Below, one piece after another: positions 1-7,230 of a stretch of DNA of 29,913 nt. Below the pieces are notes generated by a model, which was not told where the DNA came from, searched no databases, and saw only the letters and a program-made list of their open reading frames with translations. Positions within the stretch are counted from its first letter, which is position 1. Each line of letters starts with the position of its first letter. The stretch comes from CAIZGX01 sp044374295 (lineage in GTDB: Bacteria > Bacteroidota > Bacteroidia > Flavobacteriales_D > Sanyastnellaceae): contig JBILOU010000022.1 of NCBI GenBank assembly GCA_044374295.1, positions 1 to 29,913 of the forward strand. The letters are read 5' to 3'. Position numbers and translations under genes: made by a program.

Positions 1-37
1 AGAAGAAAATGAAAGAACAAAATCAAAAGTAAGATGA
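1..37 (+). CDS. 3' end of upstream gene, possibly CcmD-like (partial)
   Basis: An open frame enters from the left edge in frame 2 and ends at TGA 35-37. The last residues read EENERTKSKVR. The stop overlaps the ccmE start in an ATGA junction, which suggests translational coupling inside one operon. In Bacteroidota ccm clusters the gene before ccmE is often a very short CcmD-like membrane protein with a charged C-terminal tail, and this tail would fit. Only 11 codons are visible, so identity is inferred from position alone. Confidence 0.4.
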   Translation, partial: EENERTKSKVR

Positions 38-426
38 GCAAACTTCAGATTGTTTTATTGATTTTAGTAGCGGTGGTATTCGGAATTATCATAGCCACTT
101 ACGCGCAGAGCACCAACTCGGCAACCTTTGGTGAGGCTGCTGAACATGTGGGAGAGAAATACAAGATTGTTGGAACGTTGGACAAGAACATTGCTATTCA
201 AAACGATCCAATGGTCGACGCGAACCTCACCATATTCAATGTCATTGACTCTGAAGGAAAATCACAAGTCGTTCACCTACATCAAGATTCAGGTCTTCCT
301 CTCGGATTGGAACGGTCCGAAAATGTAACACTCGAAGGAAAAATGTCGGCCGATGGAATCTTCCACAGCGATCACCTTCAAATGAAATGTCCAAGTAAAT
401 ACAACGAAGAGAAGCACGAAATGTAA
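34..426 (+). CDS. ccmE: CcmE heme chaperone, Cys-type (CxxxY)
   Basis: This is the periplasmic heme chaperone of cytochrome c maturation (System I), which receives heme from CcmC and passes it to CcmF. The 130-residue protein has one N-terminal membrane anchor (about residues 5-25) followed by the OB-fold domain (about 30-112). The C-terminal heme-attachment site reads CPSKY at residues 119-123, so Cys119 and Tyr123 replace the classical HxxxY motif. CxxxY CcmE proteins are known from some archaea and sulfate reducers. The start overlaps the upstream stop (ATGA), and ccmF follows 7 nt after the stop, so the three genes are likely one transcript. The second long frame at 128-328 is a shadow. 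Confidence 0.9.
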   Translation: MSKLQIVLLILVAVVFGIIIATYAQSTNSATFGEAAEHVGEKYKIVGTLDKNIAIQNDPMVDANLTIFNVIDSEGKSQVVHLHQDSGLPLGLERSENVTLEGKMSADGIFHSDHLQMKCPSKYNEEKHEM

Positions 427-433
427 CTGGCGA

Positions 434-3283
434 ATGAAGAATATTGAATACCTGAACGAACATCTATTGCCCGGTCAAATCGGGCATTTTGCTGTAATCC
501 TAGCATTTATTGCTGCTGCTTTTTCAGCATTGTCTTATTTCCTCTCAGTTCGAAAGAACGAAGATCCTGAATGGAAAAAAATCGGACGTATTGGTTTCTT
601 TATCCATTCGGCTGCCGTGATGACCGTAATTACGACCTTGTTCTACATTCTCTTCAGTCATTATTTCGAATACAAATATGCTTTTGATCACCTGAACACG
701 GAAATGCCAATGAAGTACATCTTCTCGTGCATGTGGGAAGGTCAAGAGGGTAGCTTCCTTCTTTGGATATTTTGGCAAATGGTATTGGGACTTATAGTTC
801 TCTTCACCGCAAAAAGATGGGAAGCAAGCGTTATGGCCATCATTGCCTTGGTTCAAGTATTCTTAGCTTCCATGTTGCTGGGTGTTTATTTCGGCGACTT
901 CCAATTTGGTTCTTCACCGTTCGGACTATTGCGCGAAGCAACGGTTAACATTGGACTTCCTTGGACACAAAAAGCAGATTACTTAAGCCTGCCCTTATTT
1001 CAAAATGGAAAAGGATTAAATCCATTGCTTCAAAATTACTGGATGACTATTCATCCACCTACCCTATTCTTAGGCTTCGCCTCAACCCTTATTCCGTTTG
1101 CTTATGCGCTTGCTGGACTGTGGAAGGGTGAGCGCTCTGCATGGATGAAACCGGCTGTGCCTTGGGCATTTTTTGGTGTCATGATTTTGGGAACCGGAAT
1201 TCTAATGGGTGGCGCTTGGGCTTATGAAGCATTAGGCTTTGGCGGATTCTGGGCATGGGATCCAGTTGAAAATGCATCGCTTGTTCCATGGTTAACGTTG
1301 GTTGCAGCAGCTCACTTGCTGGTGATCAACACGCGCCGAGAAACCTCTCTGTTCAGTACACTAATTTTAACTTTAAGCAGCTTTGTTCTTGTAGTTTATT
1401 CTACCTTCTTAACACGAAGCGGAGTTTTGGGAGACAGCAGTGTTCACAGTTTCGTAGACAGCGGAATTCTTGCGCAGCTTTTGGTTTACTTGCTCGTATT
1501 CGTCGGACTTTCAACCTATCTGATTGAAAACACAAAGGTTTGGAAGAACATTTATGCAGCTACGAGCGGAATTCTCTTACTTGTAGCCATTGGACATTTA
1601 GCAACAGGTACTTTTCCTGAGCCTGCCGAAGGAGAAAAGGTTCTTCCTGGCGAAGGCACTTGGATTCCTGCATTAACATTACTGTTCATTTTACTTTCTG
1701 CAATCTACCTTTTGGTGGCCTACAACAAAAAGTACAAAACCAAAAAGGAAGACGAAGAAGAATTGTGGAGCCGCGAGTTCTGGATGTTCTTGGGAACATT
1801 GGTGCTTTCGCTTTCTGCTATTCATATCACCTTCGTGACTTCCATTAACGTTTGGAATATTTTCCTTGTTCCCATGGAAGGCATGTTCAATTGGATGCAC
1901 ACGACATTCAACTGGGAATTCGCGAAATCATTGGCCGAGCATAACTTCTCTGCGGCTTCTGGCGATGATCGCTTCACGCAATTTCATCAGGTTCAAATTC
2001 CATTGACCATAGTCTTGCTTTTAATTATTGCAATTGGACAATGGTTGAAGTACAAGAATACCGAGACTAAGAAATTCATGCGTTCGTTGATTCTTTCTTT
2101 CGCGGCTGCTTTAATCTTAACCATTGCATTCGTAATCTTCCAAGAAAAATATCCTTTACCACTGGGCATTCTTTTCTTCTCTGCCCTTTGGGCCTTATTC
2201 GCAAACGCTGATTACGCTGTTCGAATTATCAAAGGAAAATTGAATCACATTGGTGCAAGCGTTGCGCACATTGGATTTGCGATGCTCTTGTTAGGTGCAT
2301 TAATCAGCACAGGGAACAGCTATTTCATTTCTCGAAATGTGAACGGCGACATTACCCAAGTGAACAAGGAATTCAAGAACAACGAAGACCTTTTGATCCT
2401 TCAAGGCGACACGTTGCGCATGGGTGAGTATTTCGTTTCATTTCGAAATAAATACAAGGAAGGTTCTCACATTTACGCAATCGTAGATTATTTTGAAGTC
2501 ACTCCGGCTAACTACACCGAAGGAACCAAAGTGAAAATGAACGGAGATATTTTCCGTTGTAAAAAATCACACACTGCGACCGACAACTTCTTGAAAGACT
2601 GGTCTGAAGACTCCTTGTGGACATTAGTGCCTGCGCCTACTCCCGATGAATTACTTGCAACAAGCAACTGGAATTCAGGTAAGGCAGGGAAGTTAATCTT
2701 CACCCAACAACCAAGCGTGTTAATGAGTCCGAAAGGAAACAGTCGTGAACCCGATGTGCGTCATGGCATTGGAGAAGATTTGTATTCGTACATCAAGTAC
2801 ATCAACATGGAGGAGACGCAAGGTGAAGATGGTTTCGGCGAGTCTAAAACGGGCACCATTCAAGTCGGAGAAGAAGTTCTTCTTACAGAATCTATCTCGT
2901 TGATTCTAGATACACTTGTTGAGGTAAAAGACTTGCCTGCTAGCTTACCAGCAGGCACCAAAGCGAAAAAGGGAATGTTGTATTTGTCGGAAGGAAGCAA
3001 GCGTGACTCTCTTGAAGTCATGAGTGTTTTGGTGAAAGACAGTCTAGCCTTCCCTGTTCCCGATGTTGAAAGTACGGTATTCAATATGCGCTTTGCCATT
3101 CAAGAAACAAAAGAAGGAGTTGATCTTTCTGTGAAAGAAGGCAGCAGCAACAAACGCGAAATGCTTATTCTTTCGGCAGAAGTCTTCCCGATGATAAACC
3201 TACTTTGGTTGGGATGTATTGTTATGGTTGCTGGAACAGTGTTGGCGATTCGTCATCGGTATAATTTGATGAAGAAGAAGTAA
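434..3283 (+). CDS. ccmF: Cytochrome c heme lyase subunit CcmF (CcsA/CcmF family)
   Basis: CcmF is the membrane heme lyase that attaches heme from CcmE to apocytochrome c. The WWD-type heme-handling motif is visible at residues 270-280 (GGFWAWDPVEN), as is the upstream family motif WEGQEGS at 101-107. Many membrane helices fill residues 1-630. A long extracytoplasmic domain follows (about 630-917), then a final helix (about 918-940) and a basic cytoplasmic tail. At 949 residues it is about 300 longer than the E. coli protein (647), mostly because of the region before the last helix; my recollection is that Bacteroidota CcmF proteins are commonly long. It follows ccmE by 7 nt. The first mini-hairpin of the downstream array (CCTTC-TTT-GAAGG) begins directly after the stop codon. 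Confidence 0.92.
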   Translation: MKNIEYLNEHLLPGQIGHFAVILAFIAAAFSALSYFLSVRKNEDPEWKKIGRIGFFIHSAAVMTVITTLFYILFSHYFEYKYAFDHLNTEMPMKYIFSCMWEGQEGSFLLWIFWQMVLGLIVLFTAKRWEASVMAIIALVQVFLASMLLGVYFGDFQFGSSPFGLLREATVNIGLPWTQKADYLSLPLFQNGKGLNPLLQNYWMTIHPPTLFLGFASTLIPFAYALAGLWKGERSAWMKPAVPWAFFGVMILGTGILMGGAWAYEALGFGGFWAWDPVENASLVPWLTLVAAAHLLVINTRRETSLFSTLILTLSSFVLVVYSTFLTRSGVLGDSSVHSFVDSGILAQLLVYLLVFVGLSTYLIENTKVWKNIYAATSGILLLVAIGHLATGTFPEPAEGEKVLPGEGTWIPALTLLFILLSAIYLLVAYNKKYKTKKEDEEELWSREFWMFLGTLVLSLSAIHITFVTSINVWNIFLVPMEGMFNWMHTTFNWEFAKSLAEHNFSAASGDDRFTQFHQVQIPLTIVLLLIIAIGQWLKYKNTETKKFMRSLILSFAAALILTIAFVIFQEKYPLPLGILFFSALWALFANADYAVRIIKGKLNHIGASVAHIGFAMLLLGALISTGNSYFISRNVNGDITQVNKEFKNNEDLLILQGDTLRMGEYFVSFRNKYKEGSHIYAIVDYFEVTPANYTEGTKVKMNGDIFRCKKSHTATDNFLKDWSEDSLWTLVPAPTPDELLATSNWNSGKAGKLIFTQQPSVLMSPKGNSREPDVRHGIGEDLYSYIKYINMEETQGEDGFGESKTGTIQVGEEVLLTESISLILDTLVEVKDLPASLPAGTKAKKGMLYLSEGSKRDSLEVMSVLVKDSLAFPVPDVESTVFNMRFAIQETKEGVDLSVKEGSSNKREMLILSAEVFPMINLLWLGCIVMVAGTVLAIRHRYNLMKKK

Positions 3284-3407
3284 CCTTCTTTGAAGGATGA
3301 CGGCGAAGCCGATGACCAGCGAAGCTGGATGACACTGCGTGATAAAAATCGTCGAAGACATTCGTCCGAAAGACATTCGTGCAAAGCACATTCGCCCTTC
3401 GGGCATT
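3284..3407 (+). repeat. Mini-hairpin array A (ATGA block then ATTC block)
   Basis: The whole gap between the converging ccmF and acyltransferase genes consists of mini-hairpins. ATGA block: CCTTC-TTT-GAAGG (3284-3296), CGGC-GAA-GCCG (3301-3311), CCAGC-GAA-GCTGG (3316-3328), CAC-TGC-GTG (3333-3341), each separated by ATGA. After a 9-nt spacer comes the ATTC block: GTC-GAA-GAC (3351-3359), GTCC-GAA-AGAC (one mismatch), GTGC-AAA-GCAC, GCCC-TTC-GGGC, each followed by ATTC. The last ATTC (3404-3407) touches the stop codon of the opposing gene. Stem sequences vary but remain complementary, and every loop is 3 nt. Confidence 0.85.
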
Positions 3408-5153
3408 CTATCCTCTGGCTATTTTATCTGCTTTCTCAGTCGGTAAATTCTGGATATCCAAAATCATAAACGCATCAATCGCATCATTGAACTTCCGATC
3501 GCGATTAAAGGCTAAGATTTTTGCGTTTTGAGCGAGATACTTTTTGTACAAAATGGGCATAGTCTTTCCCATAGGCTCAATTTCAGCAAGTAATTTATCG
3601 AACTTTCGAATCTCGCCTTTCGCTGTTATAATAAGTGCTTCACGATCTTCTTGACTAATCGTGTTCTTAATTTTGGTTCTTGGACGAACCAATTTCGACA
3701 GTACGGGGTCTCCGAAATTTGATTGAACAAATTCAATTACCAACTCTTTCGAAAGCGTTTGATAATCGTTGCTCATGGAAACTGGACCAATAATGTATTT
3801 AGTTTCCTTGAAGTTGCTTAGCAGTTGAATTATTCCTTCCCACAAAAGGAACAAAGGCAAACGCTGCCGCTGATAGTCTACCGAAACGAAAGAACGGCCC
3901 AATTCCATGCTAATGTTTAGATATGGATTGAAATCGTCTTTGAACTTGAAGAGTGTATGGGTATAGAAACCATGCTTGCCATAGAATTCCATAATCTCGG
4001 CGCCTCTACCTACACGGTATGCGCCTGCCAATCTGCTGTTCGCATGATCCCACAAAACAAGGTGGTAGTAATAATAATCGAATTCGTCTATGTCGCGAGA
4101 GTTGTTGCTTCCTTCACCAACATCGCGAAACGCAATTTCACGCTCACGCCCAATTTCCAATAATAAATTCGGTATGGAAGAGGCCTTCAAAGCATAGCAC
4201 GAAAAATTACTGTTATCAAACAACTTCGAATCTTCATTGGCATCTATTTCTCCCTGAAGAATTTTTGAATCAATGGGAAGGGCTATGTCTTTTACATCTT
4301 TAAATTTCTCTCGAAGATTTTGAAATAATTTCTTCTTCACTTGAAGGTCTGAACCTAGTGCATAAACCTTAGCACGTAAGAATCTGCCCAGCAATTCCGC
4401 ATCTGAGATCAGTTCAATATCTTCAGAGGAAATAGCTTTTCCAACACGCATTTTTATTTCATCACCTTCCTTTTTAAAAAGTTCTGAAGGCAAAGCCATG
4501 GTTCTTAACTGCGGATTCACTTTTCCCAAAAGATGGAACATGCGTGAGTTCCTCCCATCGAAAAACACAGGGACAACCGGGCATTCGGCGCGTTGAACAA
4601 GTTTCATCACTGAACGTTGCCATTTTTTATCGGAAACGTTACTCCATTTATTTTGAAACGTGCTCACTTCTCCGGCAGGAAAAATAGCCAAACATCCGCC
4701 CGAAGCTATGTGCTCTATACAACGCTTCAATCCTCGTTCACTTTTTAGTTGAACGACGTTTTTATCGAATGGATTCACACTGAAAAAGTAAGGTGCTATT
4801 TCAGGAATTTCTTCCAAAAGAAAATTCGCCATGACCTTTAAATCTGGACGACGTTTTTCTATTTGCTGAATCAATGCGAGTCCGTCAATAGCTCCAAAGG
4901 GATGATTGCAAACAATAACACATCCTCCTTCGGCAGGAATATTCTCCAATTCCTGTTGGTTGAGCTGCACTGTAATTTGAAGTTCTTGAAAAAAAGATTC
5001 GATGAACGCAGTACCTTTATTCGCTCGAATGCGGTCGTATAAAGCATTGATTTTATTGAGCTTCGTAACAGAACTCAACAAGGTAAGTAAGGGATTGCGT
5101 TTGTTCAATCCAACTACTTTCGCCAATGCTTCTTTCGGAACCAGTTTTTTCAT
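3408..5153 (-). CDS. Fused acyltransferase (PlsC-like + OlsB-like GNAT), aminolipid synthesis
   Basis: The 581-residue protein has two recognisable halves. The N-terminal half is a lysophospholipid-acyltransferase domain with NHPFGAID at 83-90, FPAGEVS at 158-164 and VVPVFFDGRNS at 193-203. The C-terminal half (about 320-480) resembles the hemolysin/OlsB N-acyltransferase fold, with an AGAYRVGRG-type strand and a conserved ELGRSFV segment. The same order occurs in bifunctional OlsF-type enzymes, which N-acylate ornithine and then O-acylate the lyso-lipid. Bacteroidota make ornithine, glycine and serine-glycine lipids, so the amino acid used here cannot be read from sequence. The protein would act at the cytoplasmic face of the inner membrane. 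It is divergent from the nuclease gene at 5269. The upstream region carries TTCGAA-rich sequence and a weak TAnnTTTA box at 5193-5200 on this strand. Confidence 0.72.
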   Translation of the reverse strand: MKKLVPKEALAKVVGLNKRNPLLTLLSSVTKLNKINALYDRIRANKGTAFIESFFQELQITVQLNQQELENIPAEGGCVIVCNHPFGAIDGLALIQQIEKRRPDLKVMANFLLEEIPEIAPYFFSVNPFDKNVVQLKSERGLKRCIEHIASGGCLAIFPAGEVSTFQNKWSNVSDKKWQRSVMKLVQRAECPVVPVFFDGRNSRMFHLLGKVNPQLRTMALPSELFKKEGDEIKMRVGKAISSEDIELISDAELLGRFLRAKVYALGSDLQVKKKLFQNLREKFKDVKDIALPIDSKILQGEIDANEDSKLFDNSNFSCYALKASSIPNLLLEIGREREIAFRDVGEGSNNSRDIDEFDYYYYHLVLWDHANSRLAGAYRVGRGAEIMEFYGKHGFYTHTLFKFKDDFNPYLNISMELGRSFVSVDYQRQRLPLFLLWEGIIQLLSNFKETKYIIGPVSMSNDYQTLSKELVIEFVQSNFGDPVLSKLVRPRTKIKNTISQEDREALIITAKGEIRKFDKLLAEIEPMGKTMPILYKKYLAQNAKILAFNRDRKFNDAIDAFMILDIQNLPTEKADKIARG

Positions 5154-5257
5154 GTTCGAATGAAGTTAATTTAAGTTACTTCATTGTTTAGGTAAAGTTA
5201 ACTTTTTCGTTCGAAAAGTAAAAGGCGAGTTTCGAACAAACTGCTGTTTCATAATCT

Positions 5258-5265
5258 TATATTTG
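5258..5265 (+). promoter_or_regulatory. Bacteroidota -7 promoter box (TATATTTG)
   Basis: This is an exact match to TAnnTTTG, 3 nt before the ATG at 5269. A TTG codon at 5263 would extend the nuclease frame by two codons but lies inside this box, so ATG 5269 is preferred. Transcription should begin near the start codon, giving a leaderless or nearly leaderless mRNA. Confidence 0.55.
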
Positions 5266-5268
5266 AAA

Positions 5269-6162
5269 ATGCTAAAACGTTTCCCCTTCTCACCTATTCT
5301 CGGCTGGTCTGTGAGCCGCTTCGATACTTTTTCATTTTGCAAGCGCAAATACTATTACACATACTATGGCAAATTCGATAGAGAGATACCACTTGCTAAA
5401 ATTACTCAACTTAAGAACTTAACAACGGAAGCGCTTAGCATTGGAAGCTTTGCACACGACGTGATTGAAGCTATCTTGAAGCGACTTCAGAAATCGACTG
5501 ATGTCATTGACGAAACACGAATGAAAGGTTTCGTGAAAGCGCAAGTTCAGAAATACATGTTAGACAAAGTGTTTTCTGAAGTGTATTACAAAGAGAAGGA
5601 AGAGATTGACGAGGCCTACCTCATTGAAAGCGTTTTCAACGCAGTAATGATCTTCGTGAGATCAGAGCGTTTCGAATGGATAAGACAACTGCCTGACTCA
5701 TCAAAACAACAGTGGATCATAGAACCCGACGGATACGGTGAAACACGAATTAAAACCGATCGTGGCGACCTGAAGGCATATTGTAAGGTAGACTTTATGC
5801 TTCCCGATGGAAAGGACATTTACATTCTCGACTGGAAGACAGGGAAAGCAGATGAGTTCAAACACCGCAAGCAATTGATTGGTTATTCCCTTTTCGCTTC
5901 CTTTCATTTCGAAAATAAATTCGACCGCATCATTCCAATCTTGGCCTACTTAAAAGATGGCTACAGCGAAGTCATACCGCAGATTTCAGAAATGGATATT
6001 GAGAACTTTAAAAGCGACATGATTGCAGAAACGCGAGCCATGCAAAACATGAATCTCGATATTGAAAACAACACACCCGTGGCTAAAAACGAATTTACCC
6101 TCACTGAAAGCGAGGGTAAATGCAAGTATTGTGAATATAGAGAATTGTGCGGAAGGAACTAA
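5269..6162 (+). CDS. PD-(D/E)XK nuclease, RecB/AddB/Cas4-like, with 4Fe-4S cysteines
   Basis: Predicted RecB-family nuclease of 297 residues. The catalytic core shows Asp175 (KVDFML) followed by Asp188-Trp-Lys190 in ILDWKTGKAD, the D...(D/E)xK arrangement. Four cysteines are spaced as in the AddB and Cas4 Fe-S nuclease domains: Cys24 near the N-terminus, then Cys285, Cys288 and Cys294 (CxxCxxxxxC) at the extreme C-terminus, so a 4Fe-4S cluster clamping both ends of the fold is likely. There is no helicase domain, and no cas genes lie nearby, so a CRISPR role is not supported. A role in DNA repair or end processing is plausible but unproven. It converges on pdhB with only 12 nt between them. 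A perfect 9-bp inverted repeat lies in the coding region at 6094-6120. Confidence 0.8.
   Translation: MLKRFPFSPILGWSVSRFDTFSFCKRKYYYTYYGKFDREIPLAKITQLKNLTTEALSIGSFAHDVIEAILKRLQKSTDVIDETRMKGFVKAQVQKYMLDKVFSEVYYKEKEEIDEAYLIESVFNAVMIFVRSERFEWIRQLPDSSKQQWIIEPDGYGETRIKTDRGDLKAYCKVDFMLPDGKDIYILDWKTGKADEFKHRKQLIGYSLFASFHFENKFDRIIPILAYLKDGYSEVIPQISEMDIENFKSDMIAETRAMQNMNLDIENNTPVAKNEFTLTESEGKCKYCEYRELCGRN
6094..6120 (+). repeat. Perfect 9-bp inverted repeat inside the nuclease gene
   Basis: TTTACCCTC (6094-6102) and GAGGGTAAA (6112-6120) are perfect complements around a 9-nt loop, about 40 nt before the stop codon. No T-tract follows directly. It could slow or end transcription between the converging nuclease and pdhB genes, where the intergenic gap is too short for a separate terminator. 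Confidence 0.5.
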
Positions 6163-6174
6163 CCTTCCACTCGA

Positions 6175-7155
6175 TTACGCTTTGTAGCAAACCTCTTTCG
6201 CAACGCGAACAACATCGTGCACTCCCGGAAGAGCTGCATCGATAAGCGAAGTAGCAAATGCAAACGGAGTATCGGTTTGTGTAATTCTACGAATTGGCGC
6301 ATCTAAATAATCGAACGCATGACGTTGAACGCGGTAAGTAATCTCGGTTGAGATACTCGCCACTGGCCAGCTCTCTTCAAGAATAATTAAACGGTTCGTT
6401 TTCTTTACGCTGTTTACAATGCTATCAATGTCAAGCGGACGAATCGTGCGCAAGTCTATCACCTCAACAGAAATTCCTTCCTTCGCTAATTCTTCAGCAG
6501 CCAATAAAGCAGTCTTCATGATCTTTCCGAAAGAAACCAAGGTAACATCAGTTCCTTCACGCTTGATATCTGCTACTCCAATTGGAATAATGTATTCTCC
6601 GTCTGGAACCATTCCCTTGTCGCCATACATCTTTTCAGACTCCATGAAAACAACAGGATCGTTATCGCGAATAGCGGCTTTCAACAAGCCTTTCGCATCG
6701 TATGGATTCGAAGGTGTGATTACTTTCAAACCAGGTACGTGCGCGTACATAGATTCAAAGCTTTGGCTGTGTGTTGCGGCTAATTGTCCAGCTTGTCCGT
6801 TTGGACCGCGGAAAACGATTGGAACATTGTATTGTCCACCGCTCATCTGTAACATCTTCGCTGCAGAGTTAATGATCTGGTCAGCCGCAAGAATCGCGAA
6901 GTTCCAAGTCATGAATTCTACAATCGGACGAAGACCATTCATTGCAGCACCAACTGCAATACCCGAGAATCCCAATTCAGCAATAGGCGTATCAATAACA
7001 CGCTTTGCACCGAACTCATCAAGCATCCCTTTCGAAGCTTTGTAAGCCCCGTTGTATTCTGCTACTTCTTCCCCCAACAAAAGCACAGATTCATCTCTGC
7101 GCATTTCTTCTGACATGGCCTCACAAATGGCCTCACGGAATTGAATTTCTCTCAT
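6175..7155 (-). CDS. pdhB: Pyruvate dehydrogenase E1 component, beta subunit
   Basis: This 326-residue protein is the beta chain of a two-subunit (alpha2beta2) thiamine-diphosphate E1. It has the transketolase pyrimidine-binding domain in the first half (LLGEEVAEYNGAYKASKG near residue 30, with the usual catalytic Glu region) and the transketolase C-terminal domain (EVIDLRTIRPLD, IILEESWPVAS). Length and start match the family. It converts pyruvate to acetyl-CoA together with E1-alpha, E2 and E3, none of which is in the window; Bacteroidota often keep pdhB apart from the alpha and E2 genes. It has its own promoter candidate (7201-7208) and is separated from gldF by a hairpin. A pyruvate versus 2-oxoisovalerate specificity call is by resemblance only. 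Confidence 0.9.
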   Translation of the reverse strand: MREIQFREAICEAMSEEMRRDESVLLLGEEVAEYNGAYKASKGMLDEFGAKRVIDTPIAELGFSGIAVGAAMNGLRPIVEFMTWNFAILAADQIINSAAKMLQMSGGQYNVPIVFRGPNGQAGQLAATHSQSFESMYAHVPGLKVITPSNPYDAKGLLKAAIRDNDPVVFMESEKMYGDKGMVPDGEYIIPIGVADIKREGTDVTLVSFGKIMKTALLAAEELAKEGISVEVIDLRTIRPLDIDSIVNSVKKTNRLIILEESWPVASISTEITYRVQRHAFDYLDAPIRRITQTDTPFAFATSLIDAALPGVHDVVRVAKEVCYKA

Positions 7156-7200
7156 GGTTCGTTTTGTTACGAGTGCGAATTTAACTATAAATGTGGTTTA

Positions 7201-7208
7201 CAAAAATA
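7201..7208 (-). promoter_or_regulatory. pdhB: -7 box for pdhB (TATTTTTG)
   Basis: Read on the minus strand this is TATTTTTG, a TAnnTTTG match, about 45 nt before the pdhB ATG. It directly follows the hairpin at 7209-7229, so the T-rich tail of that hairpin doubles as the promoter core. A second, weaker option, TAAATTCG, lies nearer the start codon. Confidence 0.4.
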
Positions 7209-7229
7209 TTAGTGTACTTTTTACACTAA
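7209..7229 (-). terminator. Hairpin terminator after gldF
   Basis: TTAGTGTA (7209-7216) and TACACTAA (7222-7229) form a perfect 8-bp stem with a 5-nt loop. It lies just after the gldF stop codon and, on the minus strand, is followed by TATTTTTG. The layout fits an intrinsic terminator ending the purB-ABC-gldF transcript. The symmetric element could equally be an operator for pdhB. Confidence 0.55.
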
Positions 7230-7230
7230 C

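Noticed and set aside
3284..3407. Array A as coding sequence (in-frame Cys/Glu pentapeptide-like repeats)
   Set aside because: The roughly 15-nt period in the ATTC block keeps frames open by arithmetic. Unit lengths vary in other arrays, the stems are complementary, and the arrays fit exactly between stop codons, all pointing to non-coding DNA.
5263..5268. TTG start two codons upstream for the nuclease
   Set aside because: The TTG lies inside the TATATTTG promoter box; ATG 5269 is the better start.
6419..7045. 208-codon frame antisense to pdhB
   Set aside because: It lies wholly inside the well-supported pdhB gene on the opposite strand and has no recognisable domain.
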